From positions 1-64,000 of the forward strand of contig NZ_LQPW01000049.1 of the NCBI RefSeq assembly GCF_002116635.1: 64,000 nucleotides of DNA. Reading direction: 5' to 3'. Of the stretch, positions 26,711 through 39,237 are shown piece by piece. The notes beneath the pieces are model-generated. The model was not told the origin of the DNA. It did no database searches and worked only from the letters and a program-made list of their open reading frames with translations. The translations under genes were made by a program, and so were the position numbers. How positions within the stretch are numbered: the first letter of the stretch is position 1; the number at the start of each line of letters is the position of its first letter. The DNA comes from Mycobacterium szulgai (lineage in GTDB: Bacteria; Actinomycetota; Actinomycetes; Mycobacteriales; Mycobacteriaceae).

Positions 26711-28498
26711 TCAGGCGCTCACGCTCACAGCCGCGCGCTGCGGATCGCCGGCCTTCAGATACCGGCCCGACCGTACGGTCTGCCCGTAGCCGTCCCGGAA
26801 CTCGCCGTTGCGGAAGACCACCGTGCCGCCCACGGCCGTCGCCACCACCGTCGCATCGTTGCGGTTGACCATGCGACGCAAGCCGCCGTAGAACGGCACC
26901 TCGTCCTCGTGATAGCCGTCCAGCGAGTCATCCAGGAACGCCGGGTCGATCACGACGAAGTCGGCACGGTCGCCCTCGCGCAAGGTTCCGGCATTGAGGC
27001 CGAACCACTCGGCTAGTTCGCCGGTCAGCCGATACACCGCCCGCTCGATCGGCATGAACGGCGTCCCGGCCCGGTAGGCGTCCCGGGCGCGCTTGAGCAG
27101 GCGCAGTGGAAAATTGTAGAAGGCCATGTTGCGCAGGTGCGCGCCGGCGTCGGAGAAGCCCATGTGGATGCTCGGCTCGGCGGCGAGCTTATTGAGTTGC
27201 TTGGGGCGGTGGTTGGCGACGATGGTGGTCCAGCGCACATTGCGCTCGCCGTTTTCCACCAGGACATCCAGGAACGCGTCGAGCGGGTGCAACCCACGCT
27301 CTTCTGCGATCTTGCCAAAGCTCTTGCCGATCAACGACTTATCGGGGCACTCGACGATCACCGCGTCGTGGAAGTCCCGGTGCCATAACGAAGGTCCGAG
27401 TTTGACCCGGTCGAACTCCCGCCGGAACTGCCGGCGGTACGCCTCATCGGCGAGTAATTCGTTGCGCTGCAATTGGTCTCGCAGGTGCAGCGCGGCTGTT
27501 CCGGCACCGAACTCTTCGAACACCGGCAGATCGATTCCATCGGAGTACAACTCGAACGGAACGGGCAGGTGCTGGAATCGCACGCTGGAGCCCAGCAGCT
27601 TGTTGAGCACGCGCGTCCCGATACCGAAGGTGTACACCGCGAACGGCATCGACTTACCGTCTGCGGAGACCAGCAGGCTCATCCGGACTCGCTTGCGCAG
27701 CCCCAGCATTCGGCTGCTGGACAGGAAGAACAGCAATCCGGTGTTGGGCTTGTCGACATTGGGTGCGCTTTGCAGAATCCGGCCGCGCTTGCGCAGCACC
27801 TTGATCAGCCGGCGCCGTTCGCGCCAGGTCGCGAAGGTCGACGGCAGAGCGCGTGAGCGGAACCGGTCGCCGTCGAGCTTGTCGATCGCCGAGTCCATCC
27901 CGGACATGCCGAGCACTCCGGCGTCGAGGGCCTCGTCGAGCAGGTTCGCCATCTTCTCCAGCTCGGCCTCGGTGGGCCGAACGGTTTCGTCGGTGGCGCG
28001 CTCGAGTCCAAGGACCGCGGTGCGCAGGTCGGAATGACCAAGCAGCGAACTGATATTCGGCCCAAGCGGCAGGGCGTCGATCGCCTCGATGTACTCCGCG
28101 GCCGTCGACCAGGTCTTGTTGCTTTCCAGCGCGCCGAGCACGAATTGCCGCGGGACCGCTTCGACCCTGCTGAACAGATCGGCGGCATCTTCGGCGTCGG
28201 CGTACACCGTCGACAGCGAGCAGTTACCCAGCAGCACCGTGGTAACTCCGTGTCGGACCGACTCGCGCAATCCGGGGTCGAGCAGAACCTCGGCGTCGTA
28301 GTGCGTGTGCACGTCTATGAAGCCGGGAGTGATCCACTTCCCCGCGGCGTCGATCACCTCGGGGCAGCCGGTCTCATCCAGCGGCGTCGCGGACACCGTG
28401 GCCACCACGCCATCGCGAATGCCCAGGGTGCGGGTCTGCGGCGCGCTGCCGGTGCCGTCGAACCACAATCCGTCGCGAATGATCACGTCGTAAGTCAC
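26711..28498 (-). CDS. N-acyl-D-amino-acid deacylase-type amidohydrolase
   Basis: A 595-residue amidohydrolase-superfamily enzyme related to D-aminoacylases. The metal-binding HTH motif is in DVHTHYDAEVLLDPG (His64, His66). Later conserved segments are GMSGMDSAIDKLD, MGFSDAGAHL and a closing LREGDRADFVVIDP. The start is the GTG at 28498, preceded by GGAGGA; upstream in-frame codons have no ribosome site. It would hydrolyse N-acyl-D-amino acids or a related amide in the cytoplasm. It is followed at once by the TetR gene and corresponds to Rv2913c. Confidence 0.88.
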   Translation of the reverse strand: MTYDVIIRDGLWFDGTGSAPQTRTLGIRDGVVATVSATPLDETGCPEVIDAAGKWITPGFIDVHTHYDAEVLLDPGLRESVRHGVTTVLLGNCSLSTVYADAEDAADLFSRVEAVPRQFVLGALESNKTWSTAAEYIEAIDALPLGPNISSLLGHSDLRTAVLGLERATDETVRPTEAELEKMANLLDEALDAGVLGMSGMDSAIDKLDGDRFRSRALPSTFATWRERRRLIKVLRKRGRILQSAPNVDKPNTGLLFFLSSSRMLGLRKRVRMSLLVSADGKSMPFAVYTFGIGTRVLNKLLGSSVRFQHLPVPFELYSDGIDLPVFEEFGAGTAALHLRDQLQRNELLADEAYRRQFRREFDRVKLGPSLWHRDFHDAVIVECPDKSLIGKSFGKIAEERGLHPLDAFLDVLVENGERNVRWTTIVANHRPKQLNKLAAEPSIHMGFSDAGAHLRNMAFYNFPLRLLKRARDAYRAGTPFMPIERAVYRLTGELAEWFGLNAGTLREGDRADFVVIDPAFLDDSLDGYHEDEVPFYGGLRRMVNRNDATVVATAVGGTVVFRNGEFRDGYGQTVRSGRYLKAGDPQRAAVSVSA

Positions 28499-28573
28499 GT
28501 TTCCTCCAGGGTCGTCGCCGTTGCTCACGAAGCTAACATAGATAGTGATCGCTCGCAATCTTTCCTGGGTGAG

Positions 28574-30313
28574 TCAGCGTCCTGGTCCCGTTGGCGGCGC
28601 CGTTGACGGGCTTGTCGGTGGCGTTTTGGACGTCGGCGTTTCGGACGTGGGCGGCGACGGGACCGTGGCCGGGTCCGGCACCGTCACCGCCGGCGGTACA
28701 TCGCCGCTGCGGCTGGCAACAGCCGGGATGCGGATGACCGCCGCCTGCTGGCCGCATTCGTTGCTACGCACGGTTACGACCATTTCGCCGACGAGGTCGC
28801 CCTGGGGTTGGGGTCGCAGCGACAGCACCTGCGTCGTGTCCTGTGTGCTTGCCGAACCGTTCGCCCCGACGCAGGGGAACTGCACGTCTTCTGGTCGCGA
28901 CTTCCACTGACCGCCGCCGAACTCCAGAATGAGCGGCCGCACGCCCTCCTTGGCCTGCGTGTGGGTGTTGTCATCGAGCATCGTCGCCGCGGCAAGGCAG
29001 GCCGACGGAGTGCATGCAGAACGGATTGCCCACCACGTGTTGACGTCGGGCGGTTGCGGGCTGGGGGTGAAATCGTATGTCTGCTTTGAGCGTTCGATCT
29101 CGACTTGGTAGGTGCCATCGAGAGGTACCGGAGCAGCGGCCGGGTCGCTGGGCGGCGGGGCGGCGGGGACCGGTGGGGCACTTGTCGGCGGGCTGCCCGC
29201 CTGTGTGACGGTCGTGCTTGTCTTGCGTCCGATCACGATGCCGACGGCAAGCAAGCCGGCCAGTAGCAGCACCGCCGCCGCACCGACCAGGATCCGGCGC
29301 GGTCTGCGCCTCGTCGGTGTCTCGCTGGCCGTGGTGGAGAAGGCGTCCAGGCGCCGCGCCAAGGCCCCGGCCACTGACTGCAGAAATGTTCCGCGCCGGC
29401 GCGCTTGGGGTTCCGGCGCCGGTTGCTGCTCGACGGTCTCGGGCCAGTCGGACGCGGGTTCGTAGGCGGGGTAGTCGACGACATAGGCGGGCGCGGGGTT
29501 GACGACCACCGCCGTGGTTCCAAGAGCCGCCACGCCGCGATCTGTGACGCCGGCCAGCTCGGTGAGCGCCGCGGCGAATTCCCGGCAGCTGCCGAAGCGG
29601 TCGGCCGGTTGGGTGGCGAGCGCCCTGGACAGCGCAGCGTCCAGGCGGGCCAGGTCCGGGCGCAGGACTCCGAGTGTGGGCGGTGTCGGAGGGCTCACCG
29701 GTGGCGCCCCGGTGAGCAGGTGCATCGCGGTGGCGGCCAGCGCGTACTGGTCGGCGCGCTCGTCGCCGTATGCCCCCATCGACAATTCCGGCGCGGGATA
29801 GGCGACACCACGACCACCGGTGAGCGCTATCCCGAAGTCGGCCAACAGGATTCGTGGCTCCCCGGCTCCGTAACTGGTCAGCAGGATGCTGGCGGGTTTG
29901 ACGTCGCGATGCACTACCCCGCGCTGGTGCGCGTGGTCGAGAGCGGCGGCAATGGCCGAGACGATGGCCAGCACCTCGGCGACGGGCAATACCGAGGGGA
30001 ACTGATTGGCCATCACCTGCACGGCATCCATGCCATCGATGTAGTCCATCGCGATCCAAAGCTGTCCTTCGAACTCGCCGCGCTCGTGCACCTCCACGAT
30101 GTTGGGGTGATAGAGGTTCGCCGCCCGCTGCGTCTCAGCGTGAAATCGCTGACGGAATTCGCCGTCGCCCGACATGCTCAACGGAAGCACCTTCAGCGAC
30201 TGCCATCCCGGCGCTGCCGGCCGCTGCACTAGATAGAGCTCGCCCGTCGCCGAAGAACCCAGCATCCGGACAACGGTGTAACCGGCGAAGATCGCGCCGT
30301 TGGCCAACGCCAT
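28574..30313 (-). CDS. pknI: Transmembrane Ser/Thr protein kinase PknI
   Basis: A receptor-like Ser/Thr kinase of 579 residues. The kinase domain (about 10-255) has the ATP-anchoring Lys41, the catalytic loop HRDVKPAS with Asp137 and Lys139, and DFG at 159-161. Then comes a very short activation segment: PAPE lies only about 12 residues after DFG. The usual Asn of the catalytic loop is Ser142. A Pro/Ala-rich juxtamembrane stretch leads to one membrane helix (VGAAAVLLLAGLLAVGIVIG, about 347-367) and an extracellular sensor part with several Cys and a Pro/Thr-rich tail. PknI has been linked to growth control in M. tuberculosis. Its ligand is unknown. Confidence 0.93.
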   Translation of the reverse strand: MALANGAIFAGYTVVRMLGSSATGELYLVQRPAAPGWQSLKVLPLSMSGDGEFRQRFHAETQRAANLYHPNIVEVHERGEFEGQLWIAMDYIDGMDAVQVMANQFPSVLPVAEVLAIVSAIAAALDHAHQRGVVHRDVKPASILLTSYGAGEPRILLADFGIALTGGRGVAYPAPELSMGAYGDERADQYALAATAMHLLTGAPPVSPPTPPTLGVLRPDLARLDAALSRALATQPADRFGSCREFAAALTELAGVTDRGVAALGTTAVVVNPAPAYVVDYPAYEPASDWPETVEQQPAPEPQARRRGTFLQSVAGALARRLDAFSTTASETPTRRRPRRILVGAAAVLLLAGLLAVGIVIGRKTSTTVTQAGSPPTSAPPVPAAPPPSDPAAAPVPLDGTYQVEIERSKQTYDFTPSPQPPDVNTWWAIRSACTPSACLAAATMLDDNTHTQAKEGVRPLILEFGGGQWKSRPEDVQFPCVGANGSASTQDTTQVLSLRPQPQGDLVGEMVVTVRSNECGQQAAVIRIPAVASRSGDVPPAVTVPDPATVPSPPTSETPTSKTPPTSPSTAPPTGPGR

Positions 30314-30382
30314 GCGGCGATACTAACCACGTTTCGAGCGCCGCGCGCGCCGGTGCGGGCCTGATGCGCCGCACTTGCGGGG

Positions 30383-31462
30383 TTAGATGACGGGGCGAAA
30401 CACCCTGCCGCGCAGGATCACCAGATCGGGCCGGTTCAGCACAGCAGGTCCCAGCCGCGGATCCTGCGAGTAGCACAGCAAGTCCGCCGATGCCCCGTCC
30501 TCCAGTGCGGACCGGCCCAGCCAGCTCCTGGCATCCCAGCAAGCCGCTCCCAGCGCGTCGGTGGCGCTCATTCCGATGCTCTTGAGCGCCTCGACCTCGT
30601 CGGCGATACGCCCGTGTTTGATCGTGCTGCCGGCATCGGTGCCCGCGTACACCGCAACACCGGCCTCGCGCGCCGCGGCCACCCGCTGATAGCCACGGTC
30701 ATAGAGGTGACGCATGTGAGCGGCATAGGTCGGGTAGCGCTCAGCGGAGTCGGCGATGCCCGGGAAGTTCTCGATGTTGATCAGGGTGGGCACCAGTGCG
30801 GTGTCATGTTCGAGCATCAGGGCGATGGTGTCGTCGGTCAGGCCGGTGCCGTGCTCGATGCAGTCGATGCCCGCGCGGATCAGGCCGGGCAGCGCATCCT
30901 CGGCGAAGACGTGCGCGGTAACCCGAGCGCCGTTGGCGTGCGCGGCGTCGATAGCGGCCTTGAGCACGTCGTCGGACCACAATGGGGCCAGATCGCCGAT
31001 TTTGCGGTCGATCCAGTCACCGACCAGCTTGACCCAGCCGTCTCCGCGGCGCGCCTGCTCGGCGACGGCGGCGGGCAGCTGGGTTTCGTCGTCGAGTTCT
31101 ACCGCGAAGTTGGGAATATAGCGCTTGGGTCTGGCCAGGTGCCTGCCCGCCCGGATGATGCGCGGTAGGTCGTCGTGGTCGTCGAGACTGCGGGTGTCCG
31201 TCGGTGAGCCGCAGTCACGCAGTAGCAAGGTGCCGACGTCACGTTCGGTCTTAGCCTGCGCGATCGCTTCGTCGAGTTCAACGGCGCCGTGCGGGCCGAG
31301 CCCGACGTGGCAGTGGGCGTCCACCAGGCCGGGCAGGATCCAGCCCGTCCGAAAGACGGTTTCGGCACCGGCAACCGGCTCGGTGCTGATGCGGCCGTCG
31401 ACGATCCACAGGTCGACGTCGGTTTCGTCCGGTAGCCCTGATCCGTGCACGTGCAGGCGCAC
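30383..31462 (-). CDS. Amidohydrolase-superfamily protein
   Basis: A 359-residue metal-dependent hydrolase. Metal ligands are evident: DAHCHVG (His50, His52), a likely carboxylated Lys145 in GWVKLVGDW, His in TAHVFAED and IEHGTGL, and the final Asp in YAGTDAGSTIKHG. The layout resembles prolidase-like and imidazolonepropionase-like members. The substrate is unknown. It begins seven bases after the stop of ffh, so it is probably read with ffh, and it corresponds to Rv2915c. Confidence 0.88.
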   Translation of the reverse strand: MRLHVHGSGLPDETDVDLWIVDGRISTEPVAGAETVFRTGWILPGLVDAHCHVGLGPHGAVELDEAIAQAKTERDVGTLLLRDCGSPTDTRSLDDHDDLPRIIRAGRHLARPKRYIPNFAVELDDETQLPAAVAEQARRGDGWVKLVGDWIDRKIGDLAPLWSDDVLKAAIDAAHANGARVTAHVFAEDALPGLIRAGIDCIEHGTGLTDDTIALMLEHDTALVPTLINIENFPGIADSAERYPTYAAHMRHLYDRGYQRVAAAREAGVAVYAGTDAGSTIKHGRIADEVEALKSIGMSATDALGAACWDARSWLGRSALEDGASADLLCYSQDPRLGPAVLNRPDLVILRGRVFRPVI

Positions 31463-31469
31463 GGCGCGG

Positions 31470-33044
31470 CTACTTTCGGCCTGGGTTGCCCGGGAATTTC
31501 AGCTTGGACAGATCGAAGTCGGCCAGCCCCGGCGGCAGCTCGTTGAGGCCTTCGGGCATTTGGGAGAGGTCGGGGAACCCGGCCGGCATACCCGGGACTC
31601 CGGCCATGCCCGGCCCGAACGGGCTCTTGACCTTGGGCTGCGTCGGGCCGCGTCCGGTCTTCTTACCCTTCTTGCCCTTGGCGCCCTTGGCTTTTCGGGT
31701 AGCGGACTTGCGGCCCATGCCGGGGATGCCCATGCCGCCGAGCATCGACGACATCATCTTGCGAGCTTCGAAGAATCGGTCGACGAGCTGGTTGACCTCA
31801 GACACGCTGACACCGGAGCCGTTGGCGATCCGCAACCGCCGCGAGGCGTTGATGATCTTGGGATCCGCCCGCTCCTGCGGTGTCATCCCGCGGATGATGG
31901 CCTGCACCCGGTCGAGTTGCCTGTCGTCGATTTCGGCGAGTGCTTCCTTCATCTGACCCGCGCCGGGCAGCATGCCCAGCAGGTTGCCGATCGGGCCCAT
32001 CTTGCGCACCGCGAGCATCTGCTCGAGGAAATCCTCCAGCGTCAGCTCGCCGGCGCCGATCTTGAGGGCGGCTTCCTCGGCCTGTTGGGCGTCGAAGACC
32101 TGCTCGGCCTGCTCGATCAGGCTCAGCACATCGCCCATGCCCAGGATGCGGCTGGCCATGCGGTCGGGGTGGAAGACGTCGAAGTCCTCCAGCTTCTCGC
32201 CGGTGGAGGCGAAAAGAATGGGGACACCGGTGACTTCGCGGACCGACAACGCGGCACCGCCGCGGGCGTCGCCGTCGAGTTTGGTCAGCACCACACCGGT
32301 GAATCCCACGCCTTCGCCAAAGGCTTGCGCGGTGGCGACGGCATCCTGCCCGATCATCGCGTCCAGGACGAAGATCGTTTCGTCGGGGTCGACGGCGTCC
32401 CGGATGGCAGCAGCCTGGGCCATCAGCTCCTCGTCGATGCCCAGCCGGCCTGCGGTATCGACGATGACGACGTCGAAGTGCTTGGCCTTGGCCTCGGCCA
32501 GTCCGGCCGCCGCAACGGCGACCGGGTCGCCGGGCCCGGATTCAGGTGACGCGCCGGGATGCGGCGCGAACACCGGAACCCCGGCCCGCTGCCCGACGAC
32601 CTGCAGCTGGTTGACCGCTGCCGGGCGTTGCAGGTCACAGGCCACCAGCAGCGGCGTGTGTCCCTGATTACGCAGCCGCGCGGCCAGCTTGCCCGCTAGC
32701 GTCGTCTTGCCCGAGCCCTGCAGGCCGGCCAGCATCACCACGGTCGGCGGCGTCTTGGCGAACACCAGCTCGCGGGTTTGGCCGCCGAGGATGCCGATCA
32801 GTTCTTCGTTGACGATCTTGACGACTTGCTGGGCCGGGTTGAGAGCCCCGGACACCTCGGCGCCGCGGGCGCGTTCCTTGATGCGGTGGACAAACGCACG
32901 GACCACCGGGAGCGAAACGTCGGCTTCCAACAGCGCCAGCCGGATTTCGCGGGTGGTGGCATCGATATCGGCGTCGGTCAGACGGCCCTTGCCGCGCAGC
33001 CCCTGAAGGGCACCGGTCAAGCGGTCGGACAGCGATTCAAACAC
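31470..33044 (-). CDS. ffh: Signal recognition particle protein Ffh
   Basis: The SRP GTPase that binds signal sequences with 4.5S RNA and delivers ribosomes to FtsY. From the GTG at 33044 (VFESLSDRLTGALQGL) it has 524 residues: N domain, then G domain with GLQGSGKTTLAGKL, DTAGRLGIDEEL and TKLDGDARGG, and the Met-rich M domain with a Lys-rich tail (KAKGAKGKKGKKTG). Frame extends upstream but the family N-terminus sets the start. FtsY, its receptor, is encoded in the same window at 39336-40655. Confidence 0.97.
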   Translation of the reverse strand: MFESLSDRLTGALQGLRGKGRLTDADIDATTREIRLALLEADVSLPVVRAFVHRIKERARGAEVSGALNPAQQVVKIVNEELIGILGGQTRELVFAKTPPTVVMLAGLQGSGKTTLAGKLAARLRNQGHTPLLVACDLQRPAAVNQLQVVGQRAGVPVFAPHPGASPESGPGDPVAVAAAGLAEAKAKHFDVVIVDTAGRLGIDEELMAQAAAIRDAVDPDETIFVLDAMIGQDAVATAQAFGEGVGFTGVVLTKLDGDARGGAALSVREVTGVPILFASTGEKLEDFDVFHPDRMASRILGMGDVLSLIEQAEQVFDAQQAEEAALKIGAGELTLEDFLEQMLAVRKMGPIGNLLGMLPGAGQMKEALAEIDDRQLDRVQAIIRGMTPQERADPKIINASRRLRIANGSGVSVSEVNQLVDRFFEARKMMSSMLGGMGIPGMGRKSATRKAKGAKGKKGKKTGRGPTQPKVKSPFGPGMAGVPGMPAGFPDLSQMPEGLNELPPGLADFDLSKLKFPGNPGRK

Positions 33045-33087
33045 GCCCGCCAGCCTAATAGACCCGCGAAGCCGGTCTACCCGCGCG

Positions 33088-33151
33088 CGAGACTGCGACA
33101 GCATCGCCGACACGCCAAAACCGCTCGCACTGGATGCAGTCTCGGCGTGTC
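33088..33151. repeat. Interleaved inverted repeats between ffh and the helicase gene
   Basis: Two perfect inverted pairs interlock in the divergent gap: CGAGACTGC (33088-33096) with GCAGTCTCG (33136-33144), and GACACGCC (33109-33116) with GGCGTGTC (33144-33151). The order is A-B-A'-B', the arrangement of a pseudoknot rather than of a simple hairpin. Confidence 0.55.
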
Positions 33152-34939
33152 CGCCGGTCACGGGCTCATAGGGCCGCGTGGCAGCTGCGTCCAAATGCGT
33201 TGCCATGCTACATTTCACAGCCGCCAGCCACGGTCGAGCAGCTACGGGGGGATCTGTTGTCGATGCAGCTCCGCGGCTGGCAGCGACGCGCATTGGTCAA
33301 ATATCTGGGCACCGAGCCGCGCGATTTCCTGGCCGTGGCCACCCCCGGATCCGGCAAGACGGCGTTCGCCCTGCGGATCGCGGCGGAGCTGCTGAGCCAT
33401 CGCGCCGTCGAGCAGCTCACGATCGTCGTACCGACCGAACACCTCAAGATCCAGTGGGCGCAAGCCGCGGGCCGGCATGGACTTTCGCTGGATCCGAGGT
33501 TCACCAACTCCAATCCGCAGACCTCGCCGGAGTACCACGGTGTGGTCGTCACCTACGCCCAGGTCGCGGCGCATCCGACGCTGCACCGGGTGCGCACCGA
33601 GCAACGCAAGACGCTGGTCGTCTTCGACGAGATTCACCACGGCGGCGATGCCAAGACCTGGGGCGATGCCATTCGGGAGGCCTTCAGCGACGCCACCCGC
33701 CGGCTTGCCCTGACCGGCACGCCATTCCGTAGCGACGACAGCCCGATCCCGTTCGTCAGCTACGAACCCGACGCCGACGGGACACTGCGCTCGCAGGCCG
33801 ACCACACCTATGGTTATGCCGAAGCGCTTGCCGATGGAGTGGTCCGGCCCGTGGTCTTTCTCGCCTACTCCGGACAAGCACGGTGGCGCGACAGCGCCGG
33901 CGAAGAGCACGAAGCGCGCCTCGGTGAGCCGCTGTCCGTCGAACAGACCGCACGGGCCTGGCGCACCGCGCTGGATCCCGCCGGCGAATGGATGCCCGCG
34001 GTCATCACCGCCGCCGACCAGCGACTGCGCCAGCTGCGTGAACATGTGCCCGACGCCGGCGGCATGATCATCGCTTCGGACAAGACCGCAGCCCGCGCCT
34101 ACGCCACCTTGCTGAAGAGGCTGACCTCAGAGACGCCGACGGTGGTGCTCTCCGACGATCCGGGATCCTCGGCGCGCATCTCCGAGTTCTCCGCCGGCAC
34201 CAACCGCTGGCTGGTCGCGGTGCGCATGGTCTCCGAAGGCGTTGACGTGCCGCGGCTTTCGGTGGGGATCTACGCCACCAGCGCCTCGACACCGCTGTTC
34301 TTCGCCCAGGCCATCGGCCGTTTCGTGCGGTCGCGACGGCCGGGCGAAACCGCAAGCATCTTCTTGCCGTCGGTACCCAATCTGCTGCAGCTGGCCAGCG
34401 AGCTGGAGGCCCAGCGCAATCATGTGCTGGGCAAGCCGCATCGCGAATCGCTCGACGACCCCCTGGACTCGGATCCGGCCACCAAGGCGCAAACCGAGCC
34501 TAGCGACGCCGAAAAAGGCTTCACCTCGCTGGGCGCCGACGCCGAGCTAGACCAGGTGATCTTCGACGGATCGTCGTTCGGCACCGCGACCCCGGCCGGC
34601 AGCGAAGAGGAGGCCGACTACCTCGGCATCCCCGGCCTGCTCGACGCCGAACAGATGCGCGCCCTGCTACATCGGCGCCAGGACGAGCAGCTGCAGAAAC
34701 GCGCGGCCGCCGGACAAACGGCAGCCACGATTACCACCACACATGGCCAACTCCGCGAACTGCGCCGCGAACTCAACACATTGGTGTCGATCGCTCATCA
34801 CCGCACCGGCAAGCCCCACGGCTGGATCCACAACGAGCTGCGCCGCCGCTGCGGCGGCCCGCCGATCGCAGCGGCGACACGCGACCAGCTCAAGGCGCGC
34901 ATCGATGCGGTGCGACAGCTCAACTCTGAACTGACCTAA
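33134..34939 (+). CDS. Superfamily 2 DEAD/DEAH-type helicase
   Basis: A helicase-like protein of about 600 residues, the ortholog of Rv2917. Motif I is [12 protein letters not shown], motif II is [11 protein letters not shown], motif III is [11 protein letters not shown], and the C-terminal RecA-like lobe has [13 protein letters not shown] and [14 protein letters not shown] (motif VI). It resembles restriction-type or type-III-like SF2 helicases without a nuclease domain. The start is unsure: the ATG at 33134 is the farthest, a TTG at 33200 or an ATG at 33263 is possible, and conservation of VEQLRGDLL favours one of the first two. Its last four bases overlap the end of glnD, which converges on it. 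Confidence 0.85.
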   Translation: MQSRRVRRSRAHRAAWQLRPNALPCYISQPPATVEQLRGDLLSMQLRGWQRRALVKYLGTEPRDFLAVATPGSGKTAFALRIAAELLSHRAVEQLTIVVPTEHLKIQWAQAAGRHGLSLDPRFTNSNPQTSPEYHGVVVTYAQVAAHPTLHRVRTEQRKTLVVFDEIHHGGDAKTWGDAIREAFSDATRRLALTGTPFRSDDSPIPFVSYEPDADGTLRSQADHTYGYAEALADGVVRPVVFLAYSGQARWRDSAGEEHEARLGEPLSVEQTARAWRTALDPAGEWMPAVITAADQRLRQLREHVPDAGGMIIASDKTAARAYATLLKRLTSETPTVVLSDDPGSSARISEFSAGTNRWLVAVRMVSEGVDVPRLSVGIYATSASTPLFFAQAIGRFVRSRRPGETASIFLPSVPNLLQLASELEAQRNHVLGKPHRESLDDPLDSDPATKAQTEPSDAEKGFTSLGADAELDQVIFDGSSFGTATPAGSEEEADYLGIPGLLDAEQMRALLHRRQDEQLQKRAAAGQTAATITTTHGQLRELRRELNTLVSIAHHRTGKPHGWIHNELRRRCGGPPIAAATRDQLKARIDAVRQLNSELT

Positions 34940-37356
34940 TCCCCAGCGGGCTCGTCTTCCAAAACGTCCACGCGTCCGCCTAATACGGCCATCAAGTGCT
35001 TTTCCACCGCCGTCCGCGCATCGGAGTCCGCCGGCACCGTCACACAGAACACGTCGGCCGCGGTAGAACCGAAAGTATTCACTTTCGCCCAGACGATGTC
35101 CGCCTGGGCGCGCTCCATCCCCCGAGCCAGCAAAGCAAGCAGACCGGTGCGATCCATGGCACGCACTTCCAGGATCAGCTGGCCGGGCGTGTCGGTGTCC
35201 AGCCACAGGATGCGGGGCGGGGCGGTCGAGCGCGTGACGGGGACCCCCACCTGCACCTCTCCCGCCCGGGCGGAGGCGGAGCTCGCCGCGTCGCTGTCCC
35301 GTTTCTCCAGCGTCTCGCAGACATCGGCGCCGTGCAGTGCACCCACGAACTGCTGGCGCAATAGTTCTGCAGCGGGCGGCGCACCGAACAGCGGGGACAC
35401 CACGAATTCGGTGATCGCGACACCTTCGTGGATGTTGACCGTCGCTGAATGCACGCGCAACGAGTTCAGCGCCAGCACCGCCGCGGCTTTGGACACCAGC
35501 CCCCGTTCGTTCGGCGCGACCATCACCACGTGGCTGCGTTCGCTTTCGTCCGGCGTGAGCTCGACGTGCACACCATGGTCGGCAGCTAACGAAAGATAGT
35601 GGGGCGCAGTGGGTTCGGCGTGCGGTAGCGGCTCACCGGCCATCACCATCCGGCACCGCGACACCAGATCCTCGACCAGCGAAGCCTTCCAGTCACTCCA
35701 CACCCCGGGCCCGGTGGCCTTCGAGTCGGCCTCTGACAAGGCATGCAGCAGCTCGAGCACCTGTGGATCACCGCCCAATGCTTCCGAGACGGCCTCGATG
35801 GTCTTGGGGTCGTTGAGGTCGCTTCGGGTGGCGGTGACCGGCAGCAGCAGATGGTGGCGCACCAACGTGGACAGAATGTCGATGTCGGGAGCCGACATAC
35901 CCAGCCGTTCGCCGATCTGCACCACCAATTCGGCACCGAGCACGCTGTGATCGGCCCCCCGGCCCTTACCGATGTCGTGCAGCAGCGCCCCCAGGGCGAG
36001 CAGGTCCGGTCGCGCCACGCGGGTGGTCAAGGGTGCCGCATGTACCGCGGTTTCGATCACGTGCCGGTCCACGGTCCATTTGTGGGAGACGTCGCGCGGC
36101 GGCAGATCGCGGATCGCCCCCCATTCCGGCAACAGCTGGCCCCACAATCCGGTGCGGTCCAGGGCCTCGATGGTCGGCACCGCGGTAGGACCGGCCAGCA
36201 GCACCACCAGCAGGTCGTCCAGTGCCTCGCGCGGCCAGGGAATTGGCAACTCCGGGGCACTATCGGCCAGCCGGCTCAGCGTGGCGGCGCCGATTGGCAC
36301 TCCGGTGTCGGCCGACGCGGCGGCCACCCTGAGCACCAGGCCAGGATCGTGCTGCGGTTGAGCCTCACGGGCGAGCACGATTTCGCCGGCGTACTCCACC
36401 ACGCCCTCGTCCAGCGGACGTCGCTTCGGCCGGCGCACCAGCGCCGAGATGCCGCGCCGCGGCAATGCGTTGGAGGCCGTGCGCAGCCCGGTCACCGCGT
36501 GGAAGCTGATGGTACGACCGGCGTTGGACAGCATGCGGGCCAGGTCGAATCGATCTCCGACTCCCAACGCGGCGCTGATCTCGTCGGCGAACTGGGCCAG
36601 CAACTGGTCGCGCCCGCGGCCGGACACCCAGTGCAGCTCGGTGCGCACATCCAGCAGAGTCAGATAGGCGCTGTCCAGCGACCCCGCCGGCAGGTCCGCA
36701 CTTGCCATGCCATGGCGGTCGATGAGCTGGGCCAGGGCCAGCGCATTGAGCAACTGGACGTCGCGAAGGCCACCGCGACCGGATTTGAGGTCAGGCTCGG
36801 CGCGATGCGCGATGCGTCCCAACCGCAGCCACCGGGCGTGCGTCATCTCGACGAGTTCGTCCATGCGAGAACGGATTCCGCTGCGCCACTGCCGTCGCAC
36901 CCCGTCGATCAGTTCGGCCGACAGCCGCTCGGTTCCGGCGATGTGGCGTGCTTCCAGCATGCCCAACGCGGCGGTCATGTCCGAACCGGCGGTGTTCAAC
37001 GCTTCACTGACGGTACGCACACTATGATCGAGCCGAATGTTGGCGTCCCACAACGGATACCACAACTTGTCGGCGACCGGCCCCAGCACCTCGGGGGGCT
37101 TGCCGTCGTGCAACAGCACCAGGTCCAGGTCGGAATACGGCAGCAGTTCGCGACGGCCGAGCCCGCCGACACCGACCAGCGCGAAGCCACTGTCCTCGGT
37201 GATGCCGATTTCGGCGGTCTTTGCCGTCAGCCAGGATTCGTGTAGCTCCAGCACCGCCTGCCGCAATTCGGCGGGTGTGGTGTCGCGTTTCTCACCGGAT
37301 AACAGCGCACGCCGCGCGGCAGCCAAATCGACTGCCGCGCGGGCGTTCTCGGTCAC
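34936..37356 (-). CDS. glnD: [Protein-PII] uridylyl/adenylyltransferase GlnD
   Basis: The nitrogen sensor that modifies the PII protein according to glutamine level; in actinobacteria it adenylylates rather than uridylylates GlnK/PII. The 806-residue protein has a nucleotidyltransferase domain with [18 protein letters not shown] (Asp76, Asp78), a helical domain, an HD domain (LLHDIGKG, His460-Asp461) for the reverse reaction, and two C-terminal ACT domains (about 608-690 and 725-795) that sense glutamine. It is third in the amt-glnB-glnD operon; the GlnB target Tyr is encoded just upstream. Confidence 0.96.
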   Translation of the reverse strand: MTENARAAVDLAAARRALLSGEKRDTTPAELRQAVLELHESWLTAKTAEIGITEDSGFALVGVGGLGRRELLPYSDLDLVLLHDGKPPEVLGPVADKLWYPLWDANIRLDHSVRTVSEALNTAGSDMTAALGMLEARHIAGTERLSAELIDGVRRQWRSGIRSRMDELVEMTHARWLRLGRIAHRAEPDLKSGRGGLRDVQLLNALALAQLIDRHGMASADLPAGSLDSAYLTLLDVRTELHWVSGRGRDQLLAQFADEISAALGVGDRFDLARMLSNAGRTISFHAVTGLRTASNALPRRGISALVRRPKRRPLDEGVVEYAGEIVLAREAQPQHDPGLVLRVAAASADTGVPIGAATLSRLADSAPELPIPWPREALDDLLVVLLAGPTAVPTIEALDRTGLWGQLLPEWGAIRDLPPRDVSHKWTVDRHVIETAVHAAPLTTRVARPDLLALGALLHDIGKGRGADHSVLGAELVVQIGERLGMSAPDIDILSTLVRHHLLLPVTATRSDLNDPKTIEAVSEALGGDPQVLELLHALSEADSKATGPGVWSDWKASLVEDLVSRCRMVMAGEPLPHAEPTAPHYLSLAADHGVHVELTPDESERSHVVMVAPNERGLVSKAAAVLALNSLRVHSATVNIHEGVAITEFVVSPLFGAPPAAELLRQQFVGALHGADVCETLEKRDSDAASSASARAGEVQVGVPVTRSTAPPRILWLDTDTPGQLILEVRAMDRTGLLALLARGMERAQADIVWAKVNTFGSTAADVFCVTVPADSDARTAVEKHLMAVLGGRVDVLEDEPAGD

Positions 37357-37392
37357 CTCGGCCGGGTCCGGCCGGTGCGGTTCAACACCTCG

Positions 37393-39158
<1,766 letters not shown>

Positions 39159-39237
39159 TCGCTATCACCTCCAGTCAGCGTTGAGAGGGCCCCAGATGGA
39201 TGACTGGCGACCTGATCCAGAACCATGCGCATAAGTT

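Noticed and set aside
35743..37245. 500-codon plus-strand frame opposite glnD
   Set aside because: Antisense shadow of glnD; the Gln/Arg-rich translation has no family features.
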